DNA of 64,000 bases from Lactobacillus sp. W8174 (GCF_016100975.1 NZ_JACFRN010000001.1:62001-126000), one strand, 5' to 3'; counted from the first letter of the stretch, positions 7,219 through 15,692 are shown. A program made the numbers and translations. Notes: a model not told the origin generated them from the letters alone.

Positions 7219-8985
7219 ATGAAAAAAAGAAGTAAGCTTGCTTCTGCTGGCATTTTGAGTCTAGCCGCTCTAACACTGGCAGCCTGTGGTAAAAGTGCTA
7301 ACAGCAGTGATGACACTAAGACAGTAAAAAAGTTTCCTGTTGAAACTCCTGAAAAGAATGTGAAAAATGGTGGAACTGTGAAAGTTGCAGTTGTCACTGA
7401 TACTCCATTTTCAGGTATTTTTTCACAAGAACTTTCATCTGAAGATGTAGACTCTATGGTTGCAGCTCCCGGTCAAGAGACTCTATTTGATAGTGATGAT
7501 CAGTATGGTGTCACTGATAAAGGGCCAGCCACACGTAAATTAGACCCTAAGAAAAAGACGATCACTATCAATATTAAAAAGGGCGTTAGATGGTCTGACG
7601 GTAAACAGGTCGTTGCCAAAGATTTCGAATATGCGTATGAGATTTTAGCTAACAAAGATACAGCTTGTCCGCGGTATAGCAGTCAGTTTGAAGTCATAAA
7701 GGGCTTAAAAGAATATCACGAAGGCAAAGCCAAGACTATTTCCGGCATTGAAATGCCTGATGGAGAAAATGGCCGTAAAATTGTTTTACATTGCTCAGCT
7801 TTAAATCCAAGTATGTCAAATGCAGGCAGTCGTTCACTTTGGGAAGCAGTTGAACCCTATCATTATTTGAAAGATATTCCTTTTGCAAAGTTAAAATCTT
7901 CTGATAGGATCAGGAAAAATCCGTTATTTTTCGGACCGTTTAAGATTGAAAAACTAGTTAGAGGACAATCTGCAACTTGGGTACCGAACAAATATTATTG
8001 GCGAGGGAAACCAAATTTAGATAAAGTTGTTATTTCTGTGGTATCTCCTAATTCCGCTTCTCAAGCAATAAAAAGTCATAAATTTGACATTATTCCTGTA
8101 ATTAATACTCAGTGGCCACAAGTTAAAAATACTAAAAATGTGAACTTTATTGCCCAAATTCCAATCGCATATCATTATTTGGGTTTTAAAGTAGGAAAAT
8201 GGGATGCTGACAAGAGCAAGAATGTTATGAATCCTAATGCTAAGATGAATAATAAGGCTTTAAGGCAGGCAATAGGTTATGCCATGAATGTTGATGCGGT
8301 TAATAAGCGTTATACATATGGTTTAACGTTTAGGGTAAAAACTTTGGTTCCAGAAAAGTTTGGTGACTACTTTGATAAAACTGAAAAAGGATATAATTAC
8401 AACTTAAAAAAGGCAAATCAGATTCTGGATAAAGCGGGTTACAAGAAGAAAGGAAAGTGGCGCGTTCAGCCAAATGGCAAACCTTTGGTAATTCATTTTG
8501 CAGCTATGAGTGGAGATACTACTCAGGAGCCAATTGTGCAAAATTACTTGCAACAATGGCACAAAGTTGGACTTAATGTCCAATTAGCCACGGGGCGTTT
8601 AATTGAACACAATTCTTTCTATGATAAATTGCAACATGATAATAAAGGCGTCGACATGTATCTGGCCGGTTGGTCAACACCTACTGAACCTTCGCCACAC
8701 CCATATTATAGTGAATCAGCGCCGTTTAACATGACCAGATTTGTAACTGCAAAAAACAATCAGCTTTTGGATGAAATAAATTCACAAAAGGCTTTTAATC
8801 ATGATTATCGGGTAAAAAAATTTCATGAATGGCAAAGATATATGAATGAGGAAGCTTATGTTATCCCAGTTGATAATTCCTATCAGATCTTTGCCGTTAA
8901 TAACAAGATTTCCGGCTATTCGCTTAAGCCGTCAAAACAAAACAATAATCATCCTTTATGGAATGAAGTAGGTTTTACTAAATAG
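7219..8985 (+). CDS. oligopeptide ABC transporter substrate-binding lipoprotein (OppA type), solitary
   Basis: An extracytoplasmic peptide-binding lipoprotein of 588 residues (SBP family 5). A positively charged N terminus and hydrophobic segment end in the lipobox LAAC with Cys23. The conserved family 5 stretches follow, including a GVRWSDG-type motif and DFEYAYEIL. The start is ATG 7219, with GAGTG as ribosome site; the in-frame GTG at 7210 would precede a proper signal sequence and is rejected. No permease or ATPase gene is adjacent, so it must share a transporter encoded elsewhere. Such orphan OppA paralogues are common in lactobacilli, which rely on peptide import. Confidence 0.92.
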   Translation: MKKRSKLASAGILSLAALTLAACGKSANSSDDTKTVKKFPVETPEKNVKNGGTVKVAVVTDTPFSGIFSQELSSEDVDSMVAAPGQETLFDSDDQYGVTDKGPATRKLDPKKKTITINIKKGVRWSDGKQVVAKDFEYAYEILANKDTACPRYSSQFEVIKGLKEYHEGKAKTISGIEMPDGENGRKIVLHCSALNPSMSNAGSRSLWEAVEPYHYLKDIPFAKLKSSDRIRKNPLFFGPFKIEKLVRGQSATWVPNKYYWRGKPNLDKVVISVVSPNSASQAIKSHKFDIIPVINTQWPQVKNTKNVNFIAQIPIAYHYLGFKVGKWDADKSKNVMNPNAKMNNKALRQAIGYAMNVDAVNKRYTYGLTFRVKTLVPEKFGDYFDKTEKGYNYNLKKANQILDKAGYKKKGKWRVQPNGKPLVIHFAAMSGDTTQEPIVQNYLQQWHKVGLNVQLATGRLIEHNSFYDKLQHDNKGVDMYLAGWSTPTEPSPHPYYSESAPFNMTRFVTAKNNQLLDEINSQKAFNHDYRVKKFHEWQRYMNEEAYVIPVDNSYQIFAVNNKISGYSLKPSKQNNNHPLWNEVGFTK

Positions 8986-9005
8986 AAAGAAGCTGTAAAT
9001 TTTTA

Positions 9006-9920
9006 ATGAGAACTGGAACAAAAATTATAACTTTAGATAATGGCTATCATTTGTGGACAAGTACCCAAGGTGAAGGTGATATTCATTTATTGGCACTTCA
9101 TGGAGGTCCAGGAGGAAATCACGAATATTGGGAAGACGCTGCCGATCAATTAGCAAAGCAGGGGCTACATGTTCAAGTTACTATGTATGATCAATTAGGC
9201 TCTCTTTATTCAGATCAACCGGATTATGATGATCCTGAAATTGCGGCCAAATACTTAACTTATGAATACTTTCTCGACGAAGTTGATGAGGTTCGCGCTA
9301 AGCTTGGTGTTGATAATTGCTACTTGATTGGACAAAGTTGGGGTGGCTTGCTTGCACAAGAATATGCGGTGAAATATGGTCAACACTTAAAAGGAACTAT
9401 TATTTCTTCCATGGTTGATGATACTGATGACTATATTGAGTCAATTAATCGTCGCAGACAAGAAATTTTCCCACAATCAGAAATTGACTTTATGCGTGCA
9501 TGTGAAGAAAACAATGACTATGACAATAAACGCTACCAAGAGGATATTCAAATATTAAATATTAACTTTCTTGATCGGCGACAGCCATGCAAGCTATATC
9601 ATATTAAGCGTATCGGTGGTTTGCCTGTTTACCATGCCTTTCAAGGTGATAATGAATTTGTAGTAACAGGCAAATTAAAAGATTGGCACTTTAGAAAGTA
9701 CTTAAAGCAAATAAAAATGCCGACCCTTTTGACTTTTGGTGAAGAAGATACTATGCCTTTAGAGACTGCAAAGATTATGCAACGTGAAATTCCTAATTCA
9801 CGCTTAGTTACTACACCGAATGCAGGACATCATCACATGGTTGATAATCCTGATGTTTACTATAAGCATGTAGCTGATTTTATCCGTGAAGTAGAAGCTG
9901 GTACTTTCGTGGGTGAATAA
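9006..9920 (+). CDS. pepI: proline iminopeptidase
   Basis: Releases N-terminal proline from short peptides in the cytosol and is part of the lactobacillar peptidolytic system. The 304-residue alpha/beta hydrolase (peptidase family S33) carries the HGGPGG oxyanion motif at residues 32-37, nucleophile Ser111 in GQSWGG, an acidic residue in GEEDTMPLE and a histidine in NAGHHHM. Length matches PepI/PepIP of Lactobacillus. It starts 20 bases after the oligopeptide-binding gene and may be cotranscribed with it, which fits peptide import plus hydrolysis. The ribosome site before the ATG is poor. A bidirectional terminator follows. Confidence 0.92.
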   Translation: MRTGTKIITLDNGYHLWTSTQGEGDIHLLALHGGPGGNHEYWEDAADQLAKQGLHVQVTMYDQLGSLYSDQPDYDDPEIAAKYLTYEYFLDEVDEVRAKLGVDNCYLIGQSWGGLLAQEYAVKYGQHLKGTIISSMVDDTDDYIESINRRRQEIFPQSEIDFMRACEENNDYDNKRYQEDIQILNINFLDRRQPCKLYHIKRIGGLPVYHAFQGDNEFVVTGKLKDWHFRKYLKQIKMPTLLTFGEEDTMPLETAKIMQREIPNSRLVTTPNAGHHHMVDNPDVYYKHVADFIREVEAGTFVGE

Positions 9921-9962
9921 CTGCTTGTACAAACGATGAAATAAATGTAGTTAAAACAAAAG

Positions 9963-9990
9963 AAAACGTGAGTCGATTGATTCACGTTTT
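9963..9990. terminator. bidirectional terminator between pepI and the PTS operon
   Basis: AAAACGTGA (9963-9971) pairs with TCACGTTTT (9982-9990). T-rich or A-rich flanks on both sides suit the two convergent units. Confidence 0.75.
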
Positions 9991-10031
9991 TAACTTTTTG
10001 TTTAACTTCTACCTATTCTTTTGGCTCATTT

Positions 10032-10853
10032 TTATTTACCAATTATTCCGAGGCCACCTAAAATAATTCCGACTATTAAAACTATAATAATTAGTTTTGT
10101 TGAAGTCATTTTCTTCTTGCCGAGAAGCCAATAGCATACCACAACTAATAACACTGGAACAAGGGACGGCATAATTTGGTCTAAAATTGTTTGTGCTTTT
10201 AAAATAACCCTTCCTGATTTAAAGACTATTGGTACATTTGCATTAACAACTGTTGGAATCAAGGCTCCCACAACTGTTACTCCAAGCAAAATGGCTGCAT
10301 CAGTTAGTCTGTTTAATTTATTACCTGCTGCATAAATTAATTTTTCACCTTGCGAATACCCCAAAGGAAGGAATGTAAAACGTAAAAAAAGAACAATAAA
10401 GTTTACTATTAGCCAAATGATTGCACCTATTGGGTTTCCTTTTAACCCCATATATGCGCCAATTGAACCGAAAATTGTTGGTAGAATGACGCCGAAAATT
10501 GTATCGCCAACGCCAGCAAATGAACCCATTAAACCAGCTTTTAAACCAGCAATTGCTTCTTCGGCTTTTCGGCCTTCTTTTTCTTCAATTGCCATGTCCA
10601 TACCAATTATAAAGCCACCAACATATGCATTCGTGTTAAAGAACTGGTTATGAAGTTTCATAATTGAAACTCGATCATTTTTTTCAGGATATAATTTTTG
10701 GATTGTTGGTAACATTGTGTAAAGATATCCTGTCGACATCATTCGTTCATAGTTCCAACAGATTTGACTACTCCATAACCAACGCCAGTTTGCACGGAAT
10801 AAATCTTTTTTAGTTAATTTTTGGATGTTAGTCTTCGTATTCACCGAGTTCAT
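10032..10853 (-). CDS. PTS system, mannose family, EIID component
   Basis: Membrane component of a mannose-class phosphotransferase importer, 273 residues. The N-terminal half has the conserved LFRANWRWLWSSQ and WNYERMMSTG stretches and the GVGDTIFGV segment of EIID; hydrophobic helices fill the C-terminal third. The start is taken as ATG 10853, seven bases after GGAGGA; an ATG at 10859 lies too close to that box. The reading frame overlaps the end of the EIIC gene by 26 bases, implying translational coupling. It is the last gene of the leftward operon. Corresponds in position to alfG of the L. casei fucosyl-GlcNAc system. Confidence 0.92.
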   Translation of the reverse strand: MNSVNTKTNIQKLTKKDLFRANWRWLWSSQICWNYERMMSTGYLYTMLPTIQKLYPEKNDRVSIMKLHNQFFNTNAYVGGFIIGMDMAIEEKEGRKAEEAIAGLKAGLMGSFAGVGDTIFGVILPTIFGSIGAYMGLKGNPIGAIIWLIVNFIVLFLRFTFLPLGYSQGEKLIYAAGNKLNRLTDAAILLGVTVVGALIPTVVNANVPIVFKSGRVILKAQTILDQIMPSLVPVLLVVVCYWLLGKKKMTSTKLIIIVLIVGIILGGLGIIGK

Positions 10854-11622
10854 TTTCATGTCCTCCTTCAGTTTGAGTAGATGGTGTTTCATTAGTTTCA
10901 CTTTGTTTGTAATAGATTATTGCCATAGCGACACCGATAATTGCAACACCTAGTATTGGAACTTTGATGTATGCTGCTAAAAAGAAACCAATTAATAGGT
11001 AAGCGATAAAACGTTTAGTAGGTAAAAATCTAAGTAAAATTGCAATTCCGACTACTGGTAAAATTCCACCTGCTGCGGATAAACCATTAGTTAGCCATTG
11101 AGGCATAGAGTTAACTACAACCTGAATTGTGTTTTTACCAACTAATAACATCAAAAGTACAGGGAGTGCACGTGATAATCCCCAAGGAAACATCCCGTAA
11201 ATAATGTTATGGGCAACGCCTTTTTCATTATCTTCTTCAATCATCTTATCTACCCGATGTAAAAAGAAGGTATTAGTGAAACGAGCCAGAACATCTAGTT
11301 GAACCATTAAAAGACCGACAGGAACTGCTAATCCAATTGCAAAGCTAACCCCTTTGTTACTCATAACTGCATAGGCAGTGCCGACGATAGCCCCAGTCAT
11401 GAAGTCTGGCATGCTGGCGCCGCCATAAGTACCAACACCTAGTACCATTAATTGAAGCGTTGCACCCACAACTAAACCTGTTTTTATGTCACCCATAATA
11501 AGTCCAGCTACAAGACCAATTAAAAGCGGATAATTACACAATATTGCAACTGTCAGTTGGTCAATAATCATCCAAAAAGCAAGTGCTGTTAATAGTAAAA
11601 TTTGCCACCATGTGATTGCCAT
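10828..11622 (-). CDS. PTS system, mannose family, EIIC component
   Basis: Channel subunit of the mannose-class PTS, 264 residues. Hydrophobic helices span nearly the whole protein, with family stretches such as NYPLLIGLVAGLIMGD and GATLQLMVLGVGTYGG that shape the sugar path. The C terminus is a charged tail rich in Glu and Thr. It begins one base after the EIIAB gene ends and overlaps the EIID gene. With EIID it forms the membrane complex; the sugar imported is probably a fucosylated GlcNAc disaccharide, from context only. Confidence 0.93.
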   Translation of the reverse strand: MAITWWQILLLTALAFWMIIDQLTVAILCNYPLLIGLVAGLIMGDIKTGLVVGATLQLMVLGVGTYGGASMPDFMTGAIVGTAYAVMSNKGVSFAIGLAVPVGLLMVQLDVLARFTNTFFLHRVDKMIEEDNEKGVAHNIIYGMFPWGLSRALPVLLMLLVGKNTIQVVVNSMPQWLTNGLSAAGGILPVVGIAILLRFLPTKRFIAYLLIGFFLAAYIKVPILGVAIIGVAMAIIYYKQSETNETPSTQTEGGHENELGEYED

Positions 11623-11623
11623 T

Positions 11624-12535
11624 TTAGTTCTCCTTCTTATTTAACATTGAAATAAATGGCTCTTGTTTATCGTTTGGAACCATTTGATGATAAAATTCAA
11701 TTCCTTTTTCTGCCATCTGATTAAAGGTAGCAGTGTCCTCGTCAGTAACGGCAACACTTTTAGCAACTTGACGTGCCCCCTGAGACATTGACATGTTACC
11801 AACATTTACTGCCGGAAGCTTAACACCAGCAGATATTAGCTGTGCCAAGATTTGCGGCTTTTTAACGAGTAAAAGAACTCTTTGACCATTGTATTGTCCA
11901 CTATTGATTCGTTCTGCAGCTCCCTTAGCTGTAAGAATACTTAAGTGAATTCCAGCTGGAACAGCCGTTTTTAAGGTTGCCTTTTGCACCTTACTGGTAA
12001 CAATTTGATCGTCAACGACCATGATTCTCGTCGTATTAAGACTTCTAGTCCACATGGTAGCAACTTGACCATGAATTAAGCGCGAATCAATTCTTACGTT
12101 GACTAGGGGGTTACCAGTGTTTACAGGAGCAGTTTCTTTATTTGGCGCTGCAGGCTGCTTTTTAGGTTTCTTTTTGATGTTTGACTCCATTAATTCAATT
12201 GTTTGACTGATTGCCTCTTCAGCAGGAGTTCCTGTTGCTAGTGATAAGGTCAACATCAGGGAAAGACCGGAATATAGTTTGACGTCAGGATGTTCTGCAA
12301 TAAAAGTACTTGCTGCGTTTGCTGGTGTACCATTTGGAATATCAGCAATAATTATGACTTCCTCAGCAGAATCTTGCCTGTTCTGATAAATATCTTCATA
12401 GCATTTGACGACATCATCAATGCCCATCGGATCTTTAAAAGAAACTGTAACGAAACTAGTTAATTCACCCGTAATCATTTCACAGCTCTTAAGCGTTTGT
12501 TTTGCATAGTCACCATGACTTGCTAAGATATACAT
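11624..12535 (-). CDS. PTS system, mannose family, fused EIIAB component
   Basis: Cytosolic phosphocarrier of 303 residues. The EIIA domain (residues 1-122) carries His7 in LASHGDY. A linker rich in Lys, Pro and Ala follows (about 122-141), then an EIIB domain with His155 in SRLIHGQV. Phosphate should pass from HPr to His7, then His155, then the sugar. The start is ATG 12535, after GGAGAG; an in-frame TTG at 12556 would add seven residues and overlap the operator. It is first in the leftward operon and divergent from the fucosidase. Corresponds to alfE of L. casei by arrangement. Confidence 0.93.
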   Translation of the reverse strand: MYILASHGDYAKQTLKSCEMITGELTSFVTVSFKDPMGIDDVVKCYEDIYQNRQDSAEEVIIIADIPNGTPANAASTFIAEHPDVKLYSGLSLMLTLSLATGTPAEEAISQTIELMESNIKKKPKKQPAAPNKETAPVNTGNPLVNVRIDSRLIHGQVATMWTRSLNTTRIMVVDDQIVTSKVQKATLKTAVPAGIHLSILTAKGAAERINSGQYNGQRVLLLVKKPQILAQLISAGVKLPAVNVGNMSMSQGARQVAKSVAVTDEDTATFNQMAEKGIEFYHQMVPNDKQEPFISMLNKKEN

Positions 12536-12554
12536 ATAAAAATCACTCTCCTTC

Positions 12555-12569
12555 AACTTAATGTGTTAA
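12555..12569. promoter_or_regulatory. operator copy 1 (PTS side)
   Basis: AACTTAATGTGTTAA occurs here and again, identically, at 12674-12688. With flanks it contains an imperfect inverted repeat (TTAAC / GTTAA in copy 2). It lies between the PTS promoter and the EIIAB ribosome site, where a bound repressor would block elongation. The likely binder is the GntR/UTRA protein encoded at 13976-14692. Confidence 0.65.
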
Positions 12570-12585
12570 CTTGGTTACAAGATAA

Positions 12586-12614
12586 ATATTAATTCTAAAT
12601 GAAAGCAATTGCAA
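12586..12614 (-). promoter_or_regulatory. promoter of the PTS operon
   Basis: On the minus strand TTGCAA (12614-12609), a 17-base spacer, and TAATAT (12591-12586). Transcription would begin near 12579, ten bases before operator copy 1. Confidence 0.6.
12600..12613 (+). promoter_or_regulatory. cre-like site over the PTS -35 box
   Basis: TGAAAGCAATTGCA matches the cre consensus TGWNANCGNTNWCA at all but two positions (the central CG reads CA, and one W position reads G). It overlaps the -35 box of the PTS promoter, so CcpA binding would repress. The core CG is imperfect, so this is tentative. Confidence 0.4.
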
Positions 12615-12635
12615 TAGCTTAATAACAATATTTTA

Positions 12636-12662
12636 TTGAATGAAGCTATGGACTTTTATATT
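12636..12662 (+). promoter_or_regulatory. probable promoter of the fucosidase-regulator unit
   Basis: TTGAAT (12636-12641) and TATATT (12657-12662) with a short 15-base spacer. Operator copy 2 lies just downstream of the expected start point, mirroring the PTS side. Confidence 0.4.
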
Positions 12663-12673
12663 TCTTAGTGTTT

Positions 12674-12688
12674 AACTTAATGTGTTAA
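12674..12688. promoter_or_regulatory. operator copy 2 (fucosidase side)
   Basis: Identical 15-base sequence to the copy at 12555-12569, on the same strand. The extended form shows the dyad TTAAC-N7-GTTAA. It is placed between promoter and ribosome site of the fucosidase gene. Confidence 0.65.
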
Positions 12689-12716
12689 ATATTGAAATGG
12701 AATGGGAGGAATAAAT

Positions 12717-13961
12717 ATGGTAGAAGCTTTGACTAGAATCAAACAATATGAAGACTTGGGGTTAGGCTTATTTATTCATTGGGGCTTATATTCGCAATTA
12801 GAAGTCGGAGAGTGGACAGAATATATCCATCATCGAGATAAAGAAGAGTATGAACACTTAATTAACAATTTTTCTGCTAAAGATTTTGATGCCGAGCAAA
12901 TTGTTCTGTCTGCTAAAAAAATGGGTGCTAAGTATATTGTTTTAACAACCAAGCACCACGAAGGCTTTTTCTTGTATGATACCCAAAGACTATCTGAGTT
13001 TGATGCAATGCACAGTCCTGCCCATAGAGACTTGATTCGAGAGTTTATTGATGCCTGCCATAAATATAATGTTCAGCCTTTTTTATACATGGCGACATAT
13101 GATTGGCATAGTGATCTGTACCAAACTGACTTCAATAAGTATTTAGATTATCTATTAAAATCCGTTGAAATTTTGTGCAAGAATTACGGCTCAATTGGAG
13201 GATTTTGGTTTGATGGTGATTGGAATAAAAAAGAGGCTGATTGGAAATTAGATCGTTTATATGGAACAATCAGAAAATATCAGCCTAACGCAATAATTGT
13301 TAACAATACAGGTTTAAAAAACAGAGGAAAGATAAGTAATCCTGAAATTGATGTTGTGACATATGAGCGAAAAACGCCAGATCAAGTTAATCATGGTTTC
13401 CAAGATAAATATGTTGCTGGGGAAGCCTCAGTAACAATGAATAAACATTGGGGCTACGCAAGAGATGACTTAAACTTCAAATCTACAAAAGAGCTAATTG
13501 AAAATATTGTTCATGCCCGTGGCATTGGAGCTAACATTTTACTTAACATTGGCTTAACTGGAACTGGACAAATTCCGTTAATGAATCAAGCCGTTATGGA
13601 ACAAATCGGTAAATGGACAAAGATGGCGGGGCAAAGTATCTATACCTCACGACCTTCTTCTGAAATCAAGGCAAGCGGAAACGATAAAGATATTGCTCTG
13701 ATAGATAAAAATACTCTATATTTGTTTTTACATGATTTAGAAATTGTTGGCGATGATAATGTGGTTTTAGGCGGAGAAGGTATCAATTTACGTTCATTTA
13801 GTGGTATATTCAAACAGATAGAAAAAATAACTTGGCTAGATGATCAAAAAGAACTTCCTTTTATGCAAGATGTTGATAGAGGAACGCTTACGGTGGACAT
13901 AGGTGGTTACACTTATGGGACAGATTGGTGTGTAAGAATAGCCAAGGTTTCCTTTAAATAA
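12717..13961 (+). CDS. alpha-L-fucosidase, glycoside hydrolase family 29
   Basis: Releases L-fucose from fucosylated oligosaccharides. The 414 residues begin with the GH29 barrel: LFIHWGLYS (residues 18-26), the KHHEGF pair at His80/His81, and nucleophile Asp166 in GGFWFDGDW. No signal peptide is present, so it acts in the cytosol on imported sugar, matching the adjacent PTS. Its size, lack of secretion signal and neighbours match AlfB of L. casei, reported to cleave fucosyl-alpha-1,3-GlcNAc; that specificity is inferred here. The start is ATG 12717, after GGGAGG; an earlier ATG overlaps that box. The regulator gene follows after 14 bases. Confidence 0.93.
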   Translation: MVEALTRIKQYEDLGLGLFIHWGLYSQLEVGEWTEYIHHRDKEEYEHLINNFSAKDFDAEQIVLSAKKMGAKYIVLTTKHHEGFFLYDTQRLSEFDAMHSPAHRDLIREFIDACHKYNVQPFLYMATYDWHSDLYQTDFNKYLDYLLKSVEILCKNYGSIGGFWFDGDWNKKEADWKLDRLYGTIRKYQPNAIIVNNTGLKNRGKISNPEIDVVTYERKTPDQVNHGFQDKYVAGEASVTMNKHWGYARDDLNFKSTKELIENIVHARGIGANILLNIGLTGTGQIPLMNQAVMEQIGKWTKMAGQSIYTSRPSSEIKASGNDKDIALIDKNTLYLFLHDLEIVGDDNVVLGGEGINLRSFSGIFKQIEKITWLDDQKELPFMQDVDRGTLTVDIGGYTYGTDWCVRIAKVSFK

Positions 13962-13975
13962 AGCCGGTGAAATTG

Positions 13976-14692
13976 ATGTCAAAATATCAAGATATTGTTT
14001 TAAAATTGGTTGAAAAGTTAGATAATGGATGGCTAAATCCTGGTGATCGTTTCTATAGTGAAGCAGAAATCAGTCGAATTTATCATGTTAGCTCTACGAC
14101 TGCAGTAAAAGTTTTAAATACCTTAGAACAACAAAATAAGGTAACTCGAGTTCAAGGAAGTGGGACTTTTGTTGCAAAAGAAGCACATAAGCAGGTTGCA
14201 ATGCTCACGGATTTGAACTTGGCTGAGGGACAAACCGAAAGTGTTAAGGTTCTTTTAGCTAAAATCGGTACCGAAAAAGAAGTATTACGTAAACTTCATC
14301 TTAAAGCAATTAACAATTATCTTGAAGTAAGGCGTTTGCGGTATATTGGAAAAAAGATAAGTCAATATTCGATTAGCTATCTAAATCCAAATTATTTAAA
14401 TATTGATCATGTGGATAATTTGTCATCATTTAATTCAATCTACCAAAAAGTTAGAGATGATTCAAAAATTGATCCTTTTGAATTACCATTTAAGCAAAAA
14501 AACTGTGCTAAAACTGTTACAAATAAAGAAATTTTGAAGTATTTTACCCAAAAACCAACTCAGCTCTTTATTTATCAGGAACGTGAGACTTATTTACCAT
14601 TAGTTTCTGGTGAATTACTTGAATATGCAATTAGCTATAAGCTACCTGAATATTGGGGTTATGAGGCAACAGCAACAGCTTATCGTCAGTAA
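13976..14692 (+). CDS. GntR-family transcriptional regulator (HutC/UTRA type)
   Basis: DNA-binding regulator of 238 residues. A winged helix (residues 1-68) contains the GntR signature around SEAEISRIYHVSSTTAVKVL and the wing RVQGSGTFVA. A UTRA effector domain follows (about 85-230). The start is ATG 13976, using GGTGA; GTG 13967 is possible but lies in that box. Cotranscribed with the fucosidase and facing the PTS operon, it probably represses both through the twin 15-base operators, released by a sugar or sugar phosphate. Corresponds to alfR of L. casei by position. Confidence 0.88.
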   Translation: MSKYQDIVLKLVEKLDNGWLNPGDRFYSEAEISRIYHVSSTTAVKVLNTLEQQNKVTRVQGSGTFVAKEAHKQVAMLTDLNLAEGQTESVKVLLAKIGTEKEVLRKLHLKAINNYLEVRRLRYIGKKISQYSISYLNPNYLNIDHVDNLSSFNSIYQKVRDDSKIDPFELPFKQKNCAKTVTNKEILKYFTQKPTQLFIYQERETYLPLVSGELLEYAISYKLPEYWGYEATATAYRQ

Positions 14693-14712
14693 GTTAAATC
14701 TAAATCAATTAG

Positions 14713-14746
14713 AAAGAACTAAATCAAAATGATTTAGTTCTTTCTT
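14713..14746. terminator. bidirectional terminator
   Basis: AAAGAACTAAATCA (14713-14726) and TGATTTAGTTCTTT (14730-14743) form a 14-base perfect stem with a 3-base loop. The left arm overlaps the stop codon of the leftward pseudouridine synthase gene. Confidence 0.85.
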
Positions 14747-15608
14747 TAAGCAAAGGTATTTTTTTGTCTAGTAATTTGACATTTATTTTATTTAATGTGA
14801 AAGGCTTTTGTAGCGAAATTTGGTAAGCTGTTAGGTGCAAAAATTGTTCTTTTTCACAGTTAGAGTTATACAATGGATCTCCCACAATCGGACATCCTAT
14901 CGCAGCGAGATGTACCCGTATTTGGTGTGTCCTACCTGTTTCTAAATTTAATTTAATTAAAGCGGTATTGTTGTCCAAATACCTTAAAATCTGGTAATGT
15001 GTGATTGACTGTAGTCCATTGCTTGTTATTTTGCGTTTGCGCTGATCAAGTGGATCTTGACCGATTGGCAATTCGATTGTTCCTCTGTTGGCTATTGGCT
15101 TATTAACATTAATCACAGCTAAATATTCGCGGTGAAAAATTTTGGCTGTTAATTCCCGGTTTAAAATAGGCACAACGGCAGGATTTTTGGCTACCAGTAG
15201 CAGACCGCTGGTTAGCATATCTAGTCGATGTACAATAAAAGGGGAAAATCCTAAATAGGTAGCACAATCATTCAGAGCTGTATCAGTTTCCATTAAATTC
15301 GGGTGCGTTTTTTGCCCTGCAGGTTTATTTATAATTAAAAGACTGTCATCTTCGTAAATAACTTCCGGATTTTTACCACTAGCTGGATAATTATGCTGCT
15401 TACTTTCAACGTGATTGAGCCAAAGTTCAACTTTATCATTTGGCTTTACATTTTGATTAAAATGATAATATTTACCGTTAATCTGTACTTTTCGTTCGAC
15501 ACGTAAAAAGTGACGCCATTTTCTCGGAATGAGTAATTGACGTAATAAATCATTTACAGAACACGGATTGAGATTTTGAGGAAAGTTAAAGGTAAAATAA
15601 TAGCTCAT
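14724..15608 (-). CDS. RluA-family pseudouridine synthase
   Basis: Converts uridine to pseudouridine in RNA. The 294 residues hold a degenerate S4-like N terminus (residues 1-65) and the synthase domain with the signature VHRLDMLTSGLLL, catalytic Asp130. Later motifs include ETGRTHQIRVH and GDPLY. It is closest in layout to RluD/RluA-type enzymes; the target uridines (rRNA or tRNA) cannot be told from sequence. No strong ribosome site precedes the ATG. It stands alone, convergent with the regulator gene and divergent from pbp1A. Confidence 0.92.
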   Translation of the reverse strand: MSYYFTFNFPQNLNPCSVNDLLRQLLIPRKWRHFLRVERKVQINGKYYHFNQNVKPNDKVELWLNHVESKQHNYPASGKNPEVIYEDDSLLIINKPAGQKTHPNLMETDTALNDCATYLGFSPFIVHRLDMLTSGLLLVAKNPAVVPILNRELTAKIFHREYLAVINVNKPIANRGTIELPIGQDPLDQRKRKITSNGLQSITHYQILRYLDNNTALIKLNLETGRTHQIRVHLAAIGCPIVGDPLYNSNCEKEQFLHLTAYQISLQKPFTLNKINVKLLDKKIPLLKERTKSF

Positions 15609-15692
15609 AAATATTTGTTAAATCTTTTTGAAAATAAAGGTAAATTCCTTTAATATGATACAATTTTAGTTGTTTCTAAAGGAGCAGATAAA

